A DNA stretch of 8,863 nt from Spirochaetota bacterium (GCA_022704585.1 JAKJGD010000051.1:1-8863); one strand, 5' to 3'. Numbered from the stretch's first letter, positions 1-7,544 are shown. Made by a program: numbers and translations. Notes: generated by a model not told the origin, from the sequence alone.

Positions 1-1
1 C

Positions 2-1735
2 TTCTATTCGCCGGACGTGGCTGTGTGCGAACAGTGCAGGCATGAGTTTTCAGATCCGGCCGACCGGCGCCACCTCTACCCTTTTATCACCTGCATCAAC
101 TGCGGGCCCCGGTTCAGCATCGTGAGCGACATCCCCTACGACCGGAAGAACACCTCCATGGCTCCCTTTATCCAGTGCGGGAAGTGCGCCGCTGAATACA
201 CGGACCCGTCGGACCGCCGCTTCCATTCACAGCCGAACGCCTGTCCCGCATGCGGACCGCGCATATCGCTTTTTACCGCCGGGAAAGAGCCCGTTGCCGC
301 GGACAGCGAGCCCGTGGCGCGGAAGACCGTCGAGCTGTTGCAGGGGGGATCGATCGTCGCGATCAAGGGAGTCGGCGGCTACCACCTGGCCGTCGACGCA
401 CGCAATGACGCGGCCGTGAGAGAACTCCGCATGAGAAAGCGGCGCCCCTTCAAACCCTTCGCGGTCATGGCCGGCTCCCTCGAGTCGGCCGGCAGCTTTC
501 TCGATATCTCACCAGGTGAGCGGGACCTGCTCCTTTCACGGGAGCGGCCCATCGTGCTCCTGAAGGAGAAACGCGCGCTCCTGAGCCGTCTGGTGGCGCC
601 GGGACTGACGTACGCCGGCCTGATGCTGCCCTGCACGCCCTTCCAGTACCATCTCTTCTTGCTGGACCCGGACATGGTCCTGGTCATGACAAGCGGCAAC
701 GTTTCCGACGAGCCGATCGAGTACCGCGACGAGACCATATTCGAACGGCTCGGCGGCATTGCCGATTATTTCGTCACCTATAACCGCGAAATCATAGGGC
801 AGGGCGACGACAGCGTGCTGTATGTCGTCAACGACCGGCCCTTCTTTATACGGCGTTCCCGCGGGTACGTGCCCGCGCCGTTCCTTTCGCGTGATACCGG
901 CAGCGTCATCATGGCGGCGGGAGGCGATTTAAAAAACAGCTTTGCGGTGGCCCGCCGGAGCTTCATCATCATGAGCCAGTACCTGGGCGACATGGTGGAC
1001 CCGCTCACGTACGAGGTGTTCATGCGCACCGCCGGCCACTTCATCCGCGTGTTCGATGCGGACCCCGGGATTATTGCCGCGGACATGCACCCGGGCTACC
1101 TCACCCGGCGTTTTGCCGAGGAGATGGCCGCGGAGGGCCGCCGCCTGGTGACGGTCCAGCACCATCACGCGCATGTCGCCTCGGTCATGGAAGAGCACGG
1201 TCTCGACGACCCGGTGATTGGCATCGCCTTCGACGGAACGGGTTTCGGCACTGACGGCACCCTCTGGGGGAGCGAATTCCTCGTAGCCGACCGGCGCGGG
1301 TTCCGGCGCGCTGCGCACTTCTCGAACTTTCCCCTTCCGGGGGGCGAGAGCGCCATCAGGGACGTGTGGAAAATCGGCCTGTCGCTCCTGCACCAGCGCT
1401 ACGGGAAGGACTACCCGGTCATGGAGCGCGGAGGCGAGGCGGCCGGCGTTATCGAGATAATCGAGAAGAACATCAACTCGCCCCTCACCTGCAGCATCGG
1501 CAGGATTTTCGACGGCGTTGCCGCCATCCTCGGCCGCCGAGGCCGAGGCGGCGCAGTTGCTGGAGGAAGCCGCAATGCGGGGGAAAGCGCCCGCGGGACG
1601 GCACATCGTTCCTTTCGGCGGAGAGGAGGAGATAGTTATCGCCACTGGCGAGCTTACCGATTACGTGGTTACTCTCGCACGGAAGGGGATGGGCCCGGAG
1701 GACATCGCTGCGGCCTTTCACCGTGCAGTCATTGA
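2..1735 (+). CDS. hypF: Carbamoyltransferase HypF, 5'-truncated by window edge and frameshifted
   Basis: HypF uses carbamoyl phosphate and ATP to carbamoylate the C-terminal cysteine of HypE, the first step in making the CN ligands of the [NiFe]-hydrogenase active site in the cytoplasm. The reading frame is open from base 2, so the N-terminal acylphosphatase domain lies outside the window. Visible in order are: two zinc-finger-like units with CxxC pairs (CEQC at 26-37, CINC at 92-103, CGKC at 176-187, CPAC at 242-253); a YrdC-like domain (about 310-900) with KGVGGYHLAVDA, RKRRPFKPFAVM and TSGNVSDEPI; and a Kae1-like domain with the metal-binding HHHAH run (about 1160-1174) and FDGTGFGTDGTLWG. 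Family-like sequence ends at GRIFDGVAAILG (about 1534). After that this frame yields a non-homologous arginine/glycine-rich tail to the stop at 1735, while the true C-terminus continues in another frame. Identity is certain; whether the gene is functional is not. Confidence 0.93.
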   Translation, partial: FYSPDVAVCEQCRHEFSDPADRRHLYPFITCINCGPRFSIVSDIPYDRKNTSMAPFIQCGKCAAEYTDPSDRRFHSQPNACPACGPRISLFTAGKEPVAADSEPVARKTVELLQGGSIVAIKGVGGYHLAVDARNDAAVRELRMRKRRPFKPFAVMAGSLESAGSFLDISPGERDLLLSRERPIVLLKEKRALLSRLVAPGLTYAGLMLPCTPFQYHLFLLDPDMVLVMTSGNVSDEPIEYRDETIFERLGGIADYFVTYNREIIGQGDDSVLYVVNDRPFFIRRSRGYVPAPFLSRDTGSVIMAAGGDLKNSFAVARRSFIIMSQYLGDMVDPLTYEVFMRTAGHFIRVFDADPGIIAADMHPGYLTRRFAEEMAAEGRRLVTVQHHHAHVASVMEEHGLDDPVIGIAFDGTGFGTDGTLWGSEFLVADRRGFRRAAHFSNFPLPGGESAIRDVWKIGLSLLHQRYGKDYPVMERGGEAAGVIEIIEKNINSPLTCSIGRIFDGVAAILGRRGRGGAVAGGSRNAGESARGTAHRSFRRRGGDSYRHWRAYRLRGYSRTEGDGPGGHRCGLSPCSH

Positions 1736-1949
1736 CACATCTGTTGCGGTCGCGGTGCTTCTCAGGGAGAGGACCGGCATAAATGCAGCGGCCCTCAGCG
1801 GCGGGGTGTTCCACAACCGGATTCTTCTTGCAGGCATGATGGACGGCCTGACAGCTGCCGGCTTTACGGTGTACACCCACAGGGCCGTGCCCTGCAATGA
1901 CGGGTGCATTGCCCTGGGACAGATCGCCGTTGCCAAGGAACTGCTCTGA
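1518..1949 (+). CDS. hypF: HypF C-terminal portion in shifted frame
   Basis: This frame encodes the rest of the HypF Kae1-like domain. It carries the conserved SGGVFHNRIL (about 1797-1826) and NDGCIALGQ (about 1896-1922), both HypF/Kae1 nucleotide- and metal-site signatures, and ends at a normal HypF C-terminus. The family match begins at about 1539 with EAEAAQLLEEAA, which corresponds to the EGxAAxxLE segment of intact HypF proteins. The frame is open from a TTG at 1518, but there is no ribosome binding site and the first residues are out of register, so it is best read as the downstream half of a broken hypF rather than a separate gene. Relative to intact relatives, the linker between AAILG and EGxAA is shortened to 4 bases. 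Confidence 0.88.
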   Translation: MPPSSAAEAEAAQLLEEAAMRGKAPAGRHIVPFGGEEEIVIATGELTDYVVTLARKGMGPEDIAAAFHRAVIDTSVAVAVLLRERTGINAAALSGGVFHNRILLAGMMDGLTAAGFTVYTHRAVPCNDGCIALGQIAVAKELL

Positions 1950-2036
1950 TTCCGGTATCAAGCTGAGGCAGGATTCCGAAGTCCCGGCGCGCGACAGGAA
2001 GTCATAATTGTGCCGGGAGATGCCGAACGGGGCGGG

Positions 2037-2091
2037 GCTCTGACCCCATTCAACTACCGATAACTATCTGCTTCAAGCTTGCTCTGACCCC
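2037..2091. repeat. Two direct copies of GCTCTGACCCC
   Basis: An identical 11-base word occurs at 2037-2047 and 2081-2091, start to start 44 bases. The first copy lies in a small hairpin, GGGG (2034-2037) CTCTGA CCCC (2044-2047). Read on the other strand the word is GGGGTCAGAGC. From memory, such motifs often occur around IS200-like/REP-associated transposase genes in bacterial genomes. No transposase is present here, so this could be a remnant or a non-autonomous element; that reading is inference. Confidence 0.4.
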
Positions 2092-2352
2092 CTTAATCCG
2101 AAAAATACTACTGATCATTTTTGTTATATTGTTTATATATTTTTAATATCACCAACAGCATTCTGTCTCATTTTAAACTTTTTTAAAAAATTATCTTGTT
2201 TTTTTTTTGCCATTATTATCAATATCACAAAAATCAGGTATGTTTTTATAGCAAATTTTGATATAAAAAACATAACAATTAGCTGTATTATTTTCTAACA
2301 AAAGTCGGTTAATAATTTTTAGTTACTACATTATCGTATATCTGTTTTGTTT

Positions 2353-2376
2353 TCCAGTCTGCATGGTTCAACTGGA
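2353..2376. promoter_or_regulatory. Inverted repeat upstream of hoxF, possible operator
   Basis: TCCAGT (2353-2358) and ACTGGA (2371-2376) are perfect inverse complements separated by 12 bases, about 65 bases upstream of the hoxF start. A second inverted pair, TGGTT (2364-2368) and AACCA (2381-2385), overlaps it. The position would suit a transcription factor site or a leader hairpin. Six-base arms can arise by chance, so this is only a candidate. Confidence 0.2.
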
Positions 2377-2440
2377 CGGAAACCAAACAAGATGATATGC
2401 GAAAAAAACTATTACAAATAACTCAATCAAAAGAGGGATT

Positions 2441-4252
2441 ATGAGTAATGCAGGTGATTCAGTCGCGAAGGTCGTGAAAAAGCACGGCAAAAACGCATCG
2501 ATGATGCTCGATATCATCCGTGAGGTTCAGGACGATATCGGATGTGTATCGGACGAGGCAGCGGCAGGGATAGCCAATAGCCTTGGCGTTTCAAAGGTTG
2601 ATGTGGACGGTGTAATTTCCTTTTATCATTTCCTTTCTAAAAAGCCCCTTGGAAAGTATACCGTGTATCTGAACAACAGCGCGGTGGCCATCATGAAAGG
2701 AAGGGACGCCGTTGCTAAAGCATTTGAACAGGCGGTTGGTTGCTCGTTCGGCGAGACATCGTTCGACGGGCAGATTGGCCTGTATGACACGTCCGACATC
2801 GGCATGAACGACCAGGAGCCGGCGGCCCTGATCAACGGCGTTGTTTTCACGAGCCTTACGCCCGAAAAGGCGAAAGACCTGGTATTCCAGATGAAGGCTG
2901 GCAAGGACGTCAAGGCCATGGTACGGGAAGTCGGTGACGGCATGAACAAGTCCGACATCATTCACGCCATGGTGAAGAACAATATCCAGAAAGAAGGACC
3001 GGTGATTTTCGCGCCGTTCGAATCAGGCTCGGGAATCAGGAAGGCTGTCGCCATGACGCCGGAACAGGTCATCGAAGAGATCAAGAAATCCAACCTCCGC
3101 GGCCGCGGCGGCGCAGGGTTCCCCACGGGCATGAAGTGGGAATTCACCCGGAACGCGAAAGGCAAACATGCCTACGTGCTCTGCAACGCGGACGAGGGCG
3201 AACCGGGCACGTTCAAGGACCGGGTCATCCTTACCGAAAGGCCCGAAATGCTGTTCGAGGGGATGGCCGTGGCCGGCTATGCGATAGGCGCGAGCGAGGG
3301 CGTCCTCTATCTCCGCGCTGAATACCGCTACCTGCTCGATTACCTCAACGATATCCTTACGGCCATGCGCAAAAACGGCCTGCTCGGCAAGAGCGCTGCC
3401 GGTAAAAAGGGATTTGATTTTGACATCTCGATCAAGCTCGGCGCGGGCGCGTATATATGCGGCGAAGAGTCGGCCCTGATCGAATCGGCCGAGGGTAAGC
3501 GCGGCGAGCCGCGCAACCGGCCCCCGTTCCCGGCGCAGTACGGGTACAAGGGACAGCCCACGGCGGTTAACAACGTCGAGAGCCTCTGCGCCGCGGCCCG
3601 GATCATGGAGAAGGGCGGCGAGTGGTTCGCAAAAATGGGGACGTTCCAGTCCCATGGCGTCAAGGTCCTCTCGATATCAGGGGACTGCACCAGACCCGGC
3701 ATTTACGAGGTCGAGTTCGGCATGACCCTCGAGAAGCTGCTCGAGGAATGCGGCGGCTCGGGCGCGGTTGCCGTACAGGTCGGAGGTCCGTCAGGAAAGT
3801 GCGTCGGGAAGAAGGATTTCGGCAAGAAGCTGTCGTTCGAGGAGCTTCCCACCGGCGGCTCGATGATCGTCATCGGGCCCGACCGCGACCTCCTGGGGAT
3901 CGTGCATAATTTCATGGACTTCTTCGTCGAGGAATCGTGCGGCTGGTGTACGCCGTGCCGCGCCGGCAACGTGATACTCAAGCAGCGGCTCGAGAAGGTC
4001 ATGGCCGGGAAAGGGACGGAGAGCGACCTCGCCGACATGGCTTCCTGGTGCGGCATCGTTAAAGCGATGAGCCGATGCGGCCTCGGCCAGACCTCGCCGA
4101 ACCCGATTGCGACGACGCTTGAGAATTTCCGCGAGGTGTACGAGGCGAAGCTCCAGAAAGGCGTTGATTTCGTTTCGGAATTCGATATGAGCACGGCGGT
4201 GCGGGACTACTGCGTGACCGCCGGAAGAAAAGCGGAGGTAAAGGGACATTAA
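2441..4252 (+). CDS. hoxF: NAD-reducing hydrogenase diaphorase subunit HoxF (fused NuoE-like + NuoF-like)
   Basis: Large diaphorase subunit of the bidirectional Hox hydrogenase. It binds FMN and NAD(H) and passes electrons to the Fe-S chain of HoxU. At 603 aa it has the length of fused HoxF proteins. Residues about 1-160 form a NuoE/HoxE-like domain (SFYHF at 60-64), and from about 180 on it is NuoF-like. The glycine-rich FMN/NADH region includes RGRGGAGFPTG (220-230), CNADEGEPGTFKDR (248-261) and GAGAYICGEESALIES (334-349). An SLBB-type stretch (QVGGPSGK, 446-453) follows. The [4Fe-4S] ligands are C500, C503 and C506 in ESCGWCTPC, plus C546 in SRCGLG. The N-terminal domain lacks cysteines at the usual [2Fe-2S] positions (N78 and D119 stand where relatives have Cys). 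The start ATG is preceded by AGAGGG at 2432-2437. First gene of the operon; its stop is one base before the hoxU start. Confidence 0.96.
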   Translation: MSNAGDSVAKVVKKHGKNASMMLDIIREVQDDIGCVSDEAAAGIANSLGVSKVDVDGVISFYHFLSKKPLGKYTVYLNNSAVAIMKGRDAVAKAFEQAVGCSFGETSFDGQIGLYDTSDIGMNDQEPAALINGVVFTSLTPEKAKDLVFQMKAGKDVKAMVREVGDGMNKSDIIHAMVKNNIQKEGPVIFAPFESGSGIRKAVAMTPEQVIEEIKKSNLRGRGGAGFPTGMKWEFTRNAKGKHAYVLCNADEGEPGTFKDRVILTERPEMLFEGMAVAGYAIGASEGVLYLRAEYRYLLDYLNDILTAMRKNGLLGKSAAGKKGFDFDISIKLGAGAYICGEESALIESAEGKRGEPRNRPPFPAQYGYKGQPTAVNNVESLCAAARIMEKGGEWFAKMGTFQSHGVKVLSISGDCTRPGIYEVEFGMTLEKLLEECGGSGAVAVQVGGPSGKCVGKKDFGKKLSFEELPTGGSMIVIGPDRDLLGIVHNFMDFFVEESCGWCTPCRAGNVILKQRLEKVMAGKGTESDLADMASWCGIVKAMSRCGLGQTSPNPIATTLENFREVYEAKLQKGVDFVSEFDMSTAVRDYCVTAGRKAEVKGH

Positions 4253-4253
4253 T

Positions 4254-4949
4254 ATGAGTACGATAACATTTGAAATAGACGGAAAACAATGCAAGGCCAG
4301 GGCCGGCCAGACTATCGTCGAGGCCGCGCGGGAGAACGGCATCTACATCCCGGTTCTCTGCTGGTACGAAGGGCTGAAGCCCGCCGGTATCTGCCGCATG
4401 TGCACGGTGAAGGTCAACGGCCGCAACATGGCAGCCTGCACCACGCCGGCGGCGGAAGGCATGATCGTGGACAACGCCATCCCCGAGCTCGAGGACATGC
4501 GGAAGGCCCTCGTGGAGATGCTCTTCGTGGAGGGAAACCACATGTGCCCCACCTGCGAGAAGAGCGGTAACTGCGAGCTCCAGGCACTCGGATACCGGTA
4601 CGGCCTCCTGGCGCCGCGCTTCCCGTACCTGTTCCCGGTGCGGAAGATGGACGCCGTGTACACGAAGATCATGATCGACACGAACCGGTGCGTCCAGTGC
4701 CGGCGCTGCGTGCGCGGCATCACGACAAAGGACGGGAAGCACATTTTCGCCATGATGAGCCGGTCGGGCAAGACGACGATCGTCGCGGACCCGGCGCTCG
4801 AGGCGAAGATCTCGGACGACCTGGCGAAGAAAGCGATGGACCAGTGCCCGGTGGGCGCCATTCTAAAGAAAGAAATCGGATTCGCAGTGCCCATCGGCAG
4901 GCGCAAGTATGATAAGGCGCCAATCGGCAGCGATATCGCGGGAAAATAG
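4254..4949 (+). CDS. hoxU: NAD-reducing hydrogenase diaphorase subunit HoxU
   Basis: Electron-transfer subunit that wires HoxF to the hydrogenase module; it matches the N-terminal Fe-S region of NuoG. At 231 aa it has the expected HoxU length. A plant-type [2Fe-2S] ferredoxin domain has C36, C47, C50 and C62. It is followed by the His-Cys motif H96, C98, C101, C107 in GNHMCPTCEKSGNC, for a [4Fe-4S] cluster. A second [4Fe-4S] site is formed by C146, C149 and C152 in RCVQCRRC, plus C198 in QCPVG. The end, with IGRRKYD, is also typical of HoxU. AAGGGA at 4241-4246 serves as ribosome binding site for the ATG at 4254. Only one base separates it from the hoxF stop, indicating translational coupling. 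The protein is cytosolic; no signal peptide is visible. Confidence 0.95.
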   Translation: MSTITFEIDGKQCKARAGQTIVEAARENGIYIPVLCWYEGLKPAGICRMCTVKVNGRNMAACTTPAAEGMIVDNAIPELEDMRKALVEMLFVEGNHMCPTCEKSGNCELQALGYRYGLLAPRFPYLFPVRKMDAVYTKIMIDTNRCVQCRRCVRGITTKDGKHIFAMMSRSGKTTIVADPALEAKISDDLAKKAMDQCPVGAILKKEIGFAVPIGRRKYDKAPIGSDIAGK

Positions 4950-4950
4950 G

Positions 4951-4958
4951 AAGGGAGG
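4951..4958 (+). promoter_or_regulatory. Ribosome binding site that fixes the hoxY start
   Basis: AAGGGAGG abuts the first in-frame ATG (4959) directly, leaving no spacer, but sits 6 bases before the second ATG (4965). The second ATG is therefore the likely start, giving a protein beginning MSKPVVATAS. Confidence 0.75.
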
Positions 4959-4964
4959 ATGACA

Positions 4965-5504
4965 ATGAGCAAACCAGTTGTGGCCACAGCATCTCTGGCC
5001 GGTTGTTTCGGATGCCACATGTCCATTTTGGACATTGACGATAGAATTCTGCAGCTTATCGATCTGGTGGAGTTTAACAAGTCACCGATCGATGACATCA
5101 AGAAGTTCACCAAGCAGTGCGATATCGGGATCATCGAGGGAGGATGCTGCAACAGCGAAAACGTAGAGAACCTGATTGAGTTCCGCAAGCACTGCACAAT
5201 CCTCATTTCGTGCGGCGAGTGCGCTATCATGGGCGGCCTTCCCGCGATGAGAAACGGCATCCCCATACGTGAGTGCCTCGAGGAGGCGTATCTCAACTGC
5301 GTCACGGTGGACGACAAGATCATCCCCAATGACGAGGAGATCCCGATGATCCTGGACCGGGTGTATCCCCTGCATGAGATCGTGAAGATCGATTATCATC
5401 TGCCAGGCTGCCCGCCGCGCGCGGACCTGATCTGGGAGGCCCTGACGGCGCTGCTGGGCGGCAAGCCGCTCAACCTGCCGTATGAAGTATTAAAGTATGA
5501 CTAA
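4965..5504 (+). CDS. hoxY: NAD-reducing hydrogenase small subunit HoxY
   Basis: Small subunit of the hydrogenase module. It carries the single proximal [4Fe-4S] cluster that relays electrons between the Ni-Fe site in HoxH and HoxU. At 179 aa it is short, as in group 3d enzymes, with no twin-arginine signal and none of the extra C-terminal clusters of uptake hydrogenases, so it should remain in the cytoplasm. Likely ligands are C14 and C17 (AGCFGCHMS), C86 (CGECAIMGG) and C149 (LPGCPPRAD). The EGGCCNSEN segment (58-66) corresponds to the EGGxxxxEN signature of the family. An upstream ATG at 4959 would add two residues, but its spacing to the ribosome binding site is poor. The gene ends 16 bases before the preferred hoxH start. 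Confidence 0.95.
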   Translation: MSKPVVATASLAGCFGCHMSILDIDDRILQLIDLVEFNKSPIDDIKKFTKQCDIGIIEGGCCNSENVENLIEFRKHCTILISCGECAIMGGLPAMRNGIPIRECLEEAYLNCVTVDDKIIPNDEEIPMILDRVYPLHEIVKIDYHLPGCPPRADLIWEALTALLGGKPLNLPYEVLKYD

Positions 5505-5510
5505 TGGAGA
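5505..5510 (+). promoter_or_regulatory. Ribosome binding site favouring hoxH ATG at 5521
   Basis: TGGAGA lies immediately after the hoxY stop codon and 10 bases before the ATG at 5521. The alternative ATG at 5497 overlaps hoxY and would place this site inside the gene. The protein from 5521 begins MARKITIEPVTRVEGHGKV, the usual HoxH N-terminus. Confidence 0.6.
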
Positions 5511-5520
5511 AAAACATACC

Positions 5521-6972
5521 ATGGCACGAAAAATCACGATAGAACCGGTAACGAGGGTCGAAGGACACGGCAAGGTTACCATACAACTCGACGACAGCAA
5601 TAACGTCGCGCAGTCGCGGCTGCATATCGTCGAGTTTCGCGGCTTCGAGCGTTTTGTGCAGGGCCGCCCCTACTGGGAGGCCCCGGTGCTGGTGCAGCGC
5701 CTCTGCGGGATCTGCCCGGTCAGCCACCACCTGGCCGCGGCCAAGGCGGTGGACGTGATCGTCGGCGCGGGGACCGGCGACGGGCTTACCCCCACGGGCG
5801 AGAAGATGCGCCGTCTGATGCATTACGGACAGATGTTCCAGTCCCACACGCTGCACTTTTTCCACCTGGCGTCCCCGGACCTCCTGTTCGGCATTGACGC
5901 GGACCCGGCCATTCGCAACGTCATCGGCGTTGTGCTGGAGCACAAGGACCTGGCGGTCCAGGCCGTGCTCATGCGGAAGTTCGGCCAGGAAGTGATCCGG
6001 GCCACCGCTGGAAAGAAGATCCACGGTACCGGCGCGATCCCCGGCGGCATCAACAAGAACCTGAGCCCCGAGGAGCGTGACGAGTTCCTGAAAGGCGCAG
6101 ACCCCATGAACGCCGACAAGATGATTTCTTGGGCGCAGGCGGCCGTGGCCCTCTTCAAGGACTTCCACTCCAAGCACAAGGACATGCTGGACAATTTCGC
6201 GGTCTTCCCGTCGAGCCATCTCTCGCTCGTGCGTAAAGACGGCGCCATGGACCTGTACCACGGCGTTCTTCGCGCGGTCGATACGAACGGAAAGAAGATC
6301 CTGAACGACGTCGATTACCAGGACTACTACAACCATATCGGCGAAGAGGTCAAGAACTGGAGCTACATGAAGTTCCCCTACCTCAAGTCGATCGGAAAAA
6401 AGGACGGCTGGTACACGGTCGGTCCGCTGGCGCGGCTCAACACCTGCGACTTCATCCCGACGCCGCTGGCCCAGAAGGAGTTCGAGATCTTCCGGGCCTA
6501 TACGAACGGCAAGCCCAACAACATGTCAATGCACATGCACTGGGCGCGGCTCATCGAGAACCTGCACGCGGCCGAGATGATCAAGCAATTGCTCCTTGAC
6601 AAGGACCTCCAGGGCAAAAACCTGGTGACGAAGGGCGCGAAGCAGCGTGAGGGCGTAGGCCTGATCGAGGCGCCGCGCGGCACCCTGTTCCACCATTACA
6701 AGATCAACGAACAGGACCAGATCGTGATGGCGAACCTGATCGTGTCCACCACGAACAACAACGAGCCCATGAACCGGGCAGTCTCACACGTGGCGAAGAG
6801 CGTGTTCACCGGCAAGGCGGAGGTCACCGAGGGCATGATGAACGCGGTCGAGGTGGCGATACGGGCGTACGACCCGTGCCTCTCGTGCGCGACCCACGCG
6901 CTCGGCCAGATGCCGCTTGAGGTGTCCCTGTACGACTCGAAGGGCGCCCTTGTCGACAGCAGGCGGAAGTAG
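5521..6972 (+). CDS. hoxH: NAD-reducing [NiFe]-hydrogenase large subunit HoxH
   Basis: Catalytic subunit that interconverts H2 with protons and electrons at the Ni-Fe(CN)2CO centre. With HoxFUY it catalyses H2 + NAD+ = NADH + H+. From the preferred start it has 483 aa, matching HoxH family length. The N-terminal signature RVEGHGKV (12-19) is followed by the first nickel-binding pair C62 and C65 in RLCGICPVSHH. The second pair, C453 and C456, lies in DPCLSCATH near the C-terminus. After H459 comes a 24-residue tail beginning ALGQMPL, the extension that the maturation protease removes once nickel is in place. In the well-studied Ralstonia enzyme the cut is also between His and Ala and frees 24 residues. 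hoxW follows 8 bases downstream, fitting a substrate-protease pair. Confidence 0.96.
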   Translation: MARKITIEPVTRVEGHGKVTIQLDDSNNVAQSRLHIVEFRGFERFVQGRPYWEAPVLVQRLCGICPVSHHLAAAKAVDVIVGAGTGDGLTPTGEKMRRLMHYGQMFQSHTLHFFHLASPDLLFGIDADPAIRNVIGVVLEHKDLAVQAVLMRKFGQEVIRATAGKKIHGTGAIPGGINKNLSPEERDEFLKGADPMNADKMISWAQAAVALFKDFHSKHKDMLDNFAVFPSSHLSLVRKDGAMDLYHGVLRAVDTNGKKILNDVDYQDYYNHIGEEVKNWSYMKFPYLKSIGKKDGWYTVGPLARLNTCDFIPTPLAQKEFEIFRAYTNGKPNNMSMHMHWARLIENLHAAEMIKQLLLDKDLQGKNLVTKGAKQREGVGLIEAPRGTLFHHYKINEQDQIVMANLIVSTTNNNEPMNRAVSHVAKSVFTGKAEVTEGMMNAVEVAIRAYDPCLSCATHALGQMPLEVSLYDSKGALVDSRRK

Positions 6973-6980
6973 GCGCTGCG

Positions 6981-7469
6981 ATGGGAGGGGTCCTCGTATA
7001 CGGATACGGCAACCCGGGCCGCCAGGACGACGGCCTGGGACCCGCGCTCATCGGAATGTTGGAGCGGGAGCGGATACCGGGCGTGGTGACGGACTGCAAC
7101 TACCAGCTCCAGATCGAGGACGCGGTTGCCATATCCGGGAGCGACGCGGTCATCTTCGTCGACGCATCGTGCGCCGGCGGAGAGCCCTTCGCCTTCGGCG
7201 GCCTGGAGCCGTCGAATGACATCACCTTCACGACGCATGCCATGTCGCCGGCCTCGGTGCTGGCGCTGTCTCACGAACTGTACGGCAGGCCGGCGCGCGC
7301 GTATCTCCTTGCGATCAGGGGATACGAATGGGAGCCGGTCGAGGGACTGTCGCCGGCCGCTGCCGGCAACCTCGATGCGGCGTTCCGGTTTATCAGGCCG
7401 AGGATCGGCGAGATCCTCGCGGGGATCGGGCAGGGTGCCGTACTCGAGGGGAGCACGAGCCGCAACTGA
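6981..7469 (+). CDS. hoxW: Hydrogenase maturation endopeptidase HoxW
   Basis: Family M52 nickel-dependent endopeptidase (HycI/HybD/HoxW type) that cleaves the C-terminal tail of HoxH after the active site is assembled. At 162 aa it has normal family length. The N-terminal GYGNPGRQDDGLG (8-20) is the hallmark motif. By analogy with HybD, the three nickel-sensing ligands are D17 (replacing Glu), D61 in FVDAS, and H86 in TTHAMSP. YQLQIEDA (41-48) and IRGYEWEPVEGLSP (112-125) are typical of the HoxW branch. It starts 8 bases after the hoxH stop, with GGCGGAAG at the end of hoxH as a plausible weak ribosome binding site. No role beyond HoxH processing is suggested. Confidence 0.92.
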   Translation: MGGVLVYGYGNPGRQDDGLGPALIGMLERERIPGVVTDCNYQLQIEDAVAISGSDAVIFVDASCAGGEPFAFGGLEPSNDITFTTHAMSPASVLALSHELYGRPARAYLLAIRGYEWEPVEGLSPAAAGNLDAAFRFIRPRIGEILAGIGQGAVLEGSTSRN

Positions 7470-7544
7470 CGACCGCGGCTTCCCGCCGGCAATGGGAGGC
7501 GCGCCGAATATTTATATGCTATTATGCGATGAATAAATCTCATG

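Larger units (their letters stand above)
1950..2440. other. Gene-free spacer between hypF and hoxF, strongly AT-rich in its right two thirds
   Basis: No plausible gene is visible on either strand. Bases 1950-2095 have the GC-rich composition of the flanking genes and contain a 7-bp inverted repeat (TCCCGGC at 1982-1988, GCCGGGA at 2012-2018) without a T tract, plus the GCTCTGACCCC direct repeats. From about 2100 to 2430 the composition switches abruptly to AT-rich, with a T10 run at 2199-2208 and the palindrome TTTTTTAAAAAA at 2179-2190. The AT-rich part presumably holds the promoter of the hox operon, but no hexamer pair stands out and I see no -24/-12 (sigma-54) pattern. Confidence 0.7.

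Noticed and set aside
1518..1560. Programmed ribosomal frameshift in hypF
   Set aside because: Conserved linker residues are missing at the junction, so a small deletion explains it better than recoding; no slippery heptamer is evident.
1366..1635. Arginine/proline-rich frames inside hypF and the hox genes on both strands
   Set aside because: Typical out-of-frame shadows of GC-rich genes; the composition is biased and the true genes are certain.
1982..2018. TCCCGGC/GCCGGGA inverted repeat after hypF as a terminator
   Set aside because: The 23-base loop is long and no T tract follows; it may be chance in GC-rich sequence.
7458..7480. Inverted repeat AGCCGC/GCGGCT at the end of hoxW as a terminator
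   Set aside because: Only 6 bp, overlaps the coding end, and no T tract follows; the strong terminator lies after the receiver gene.
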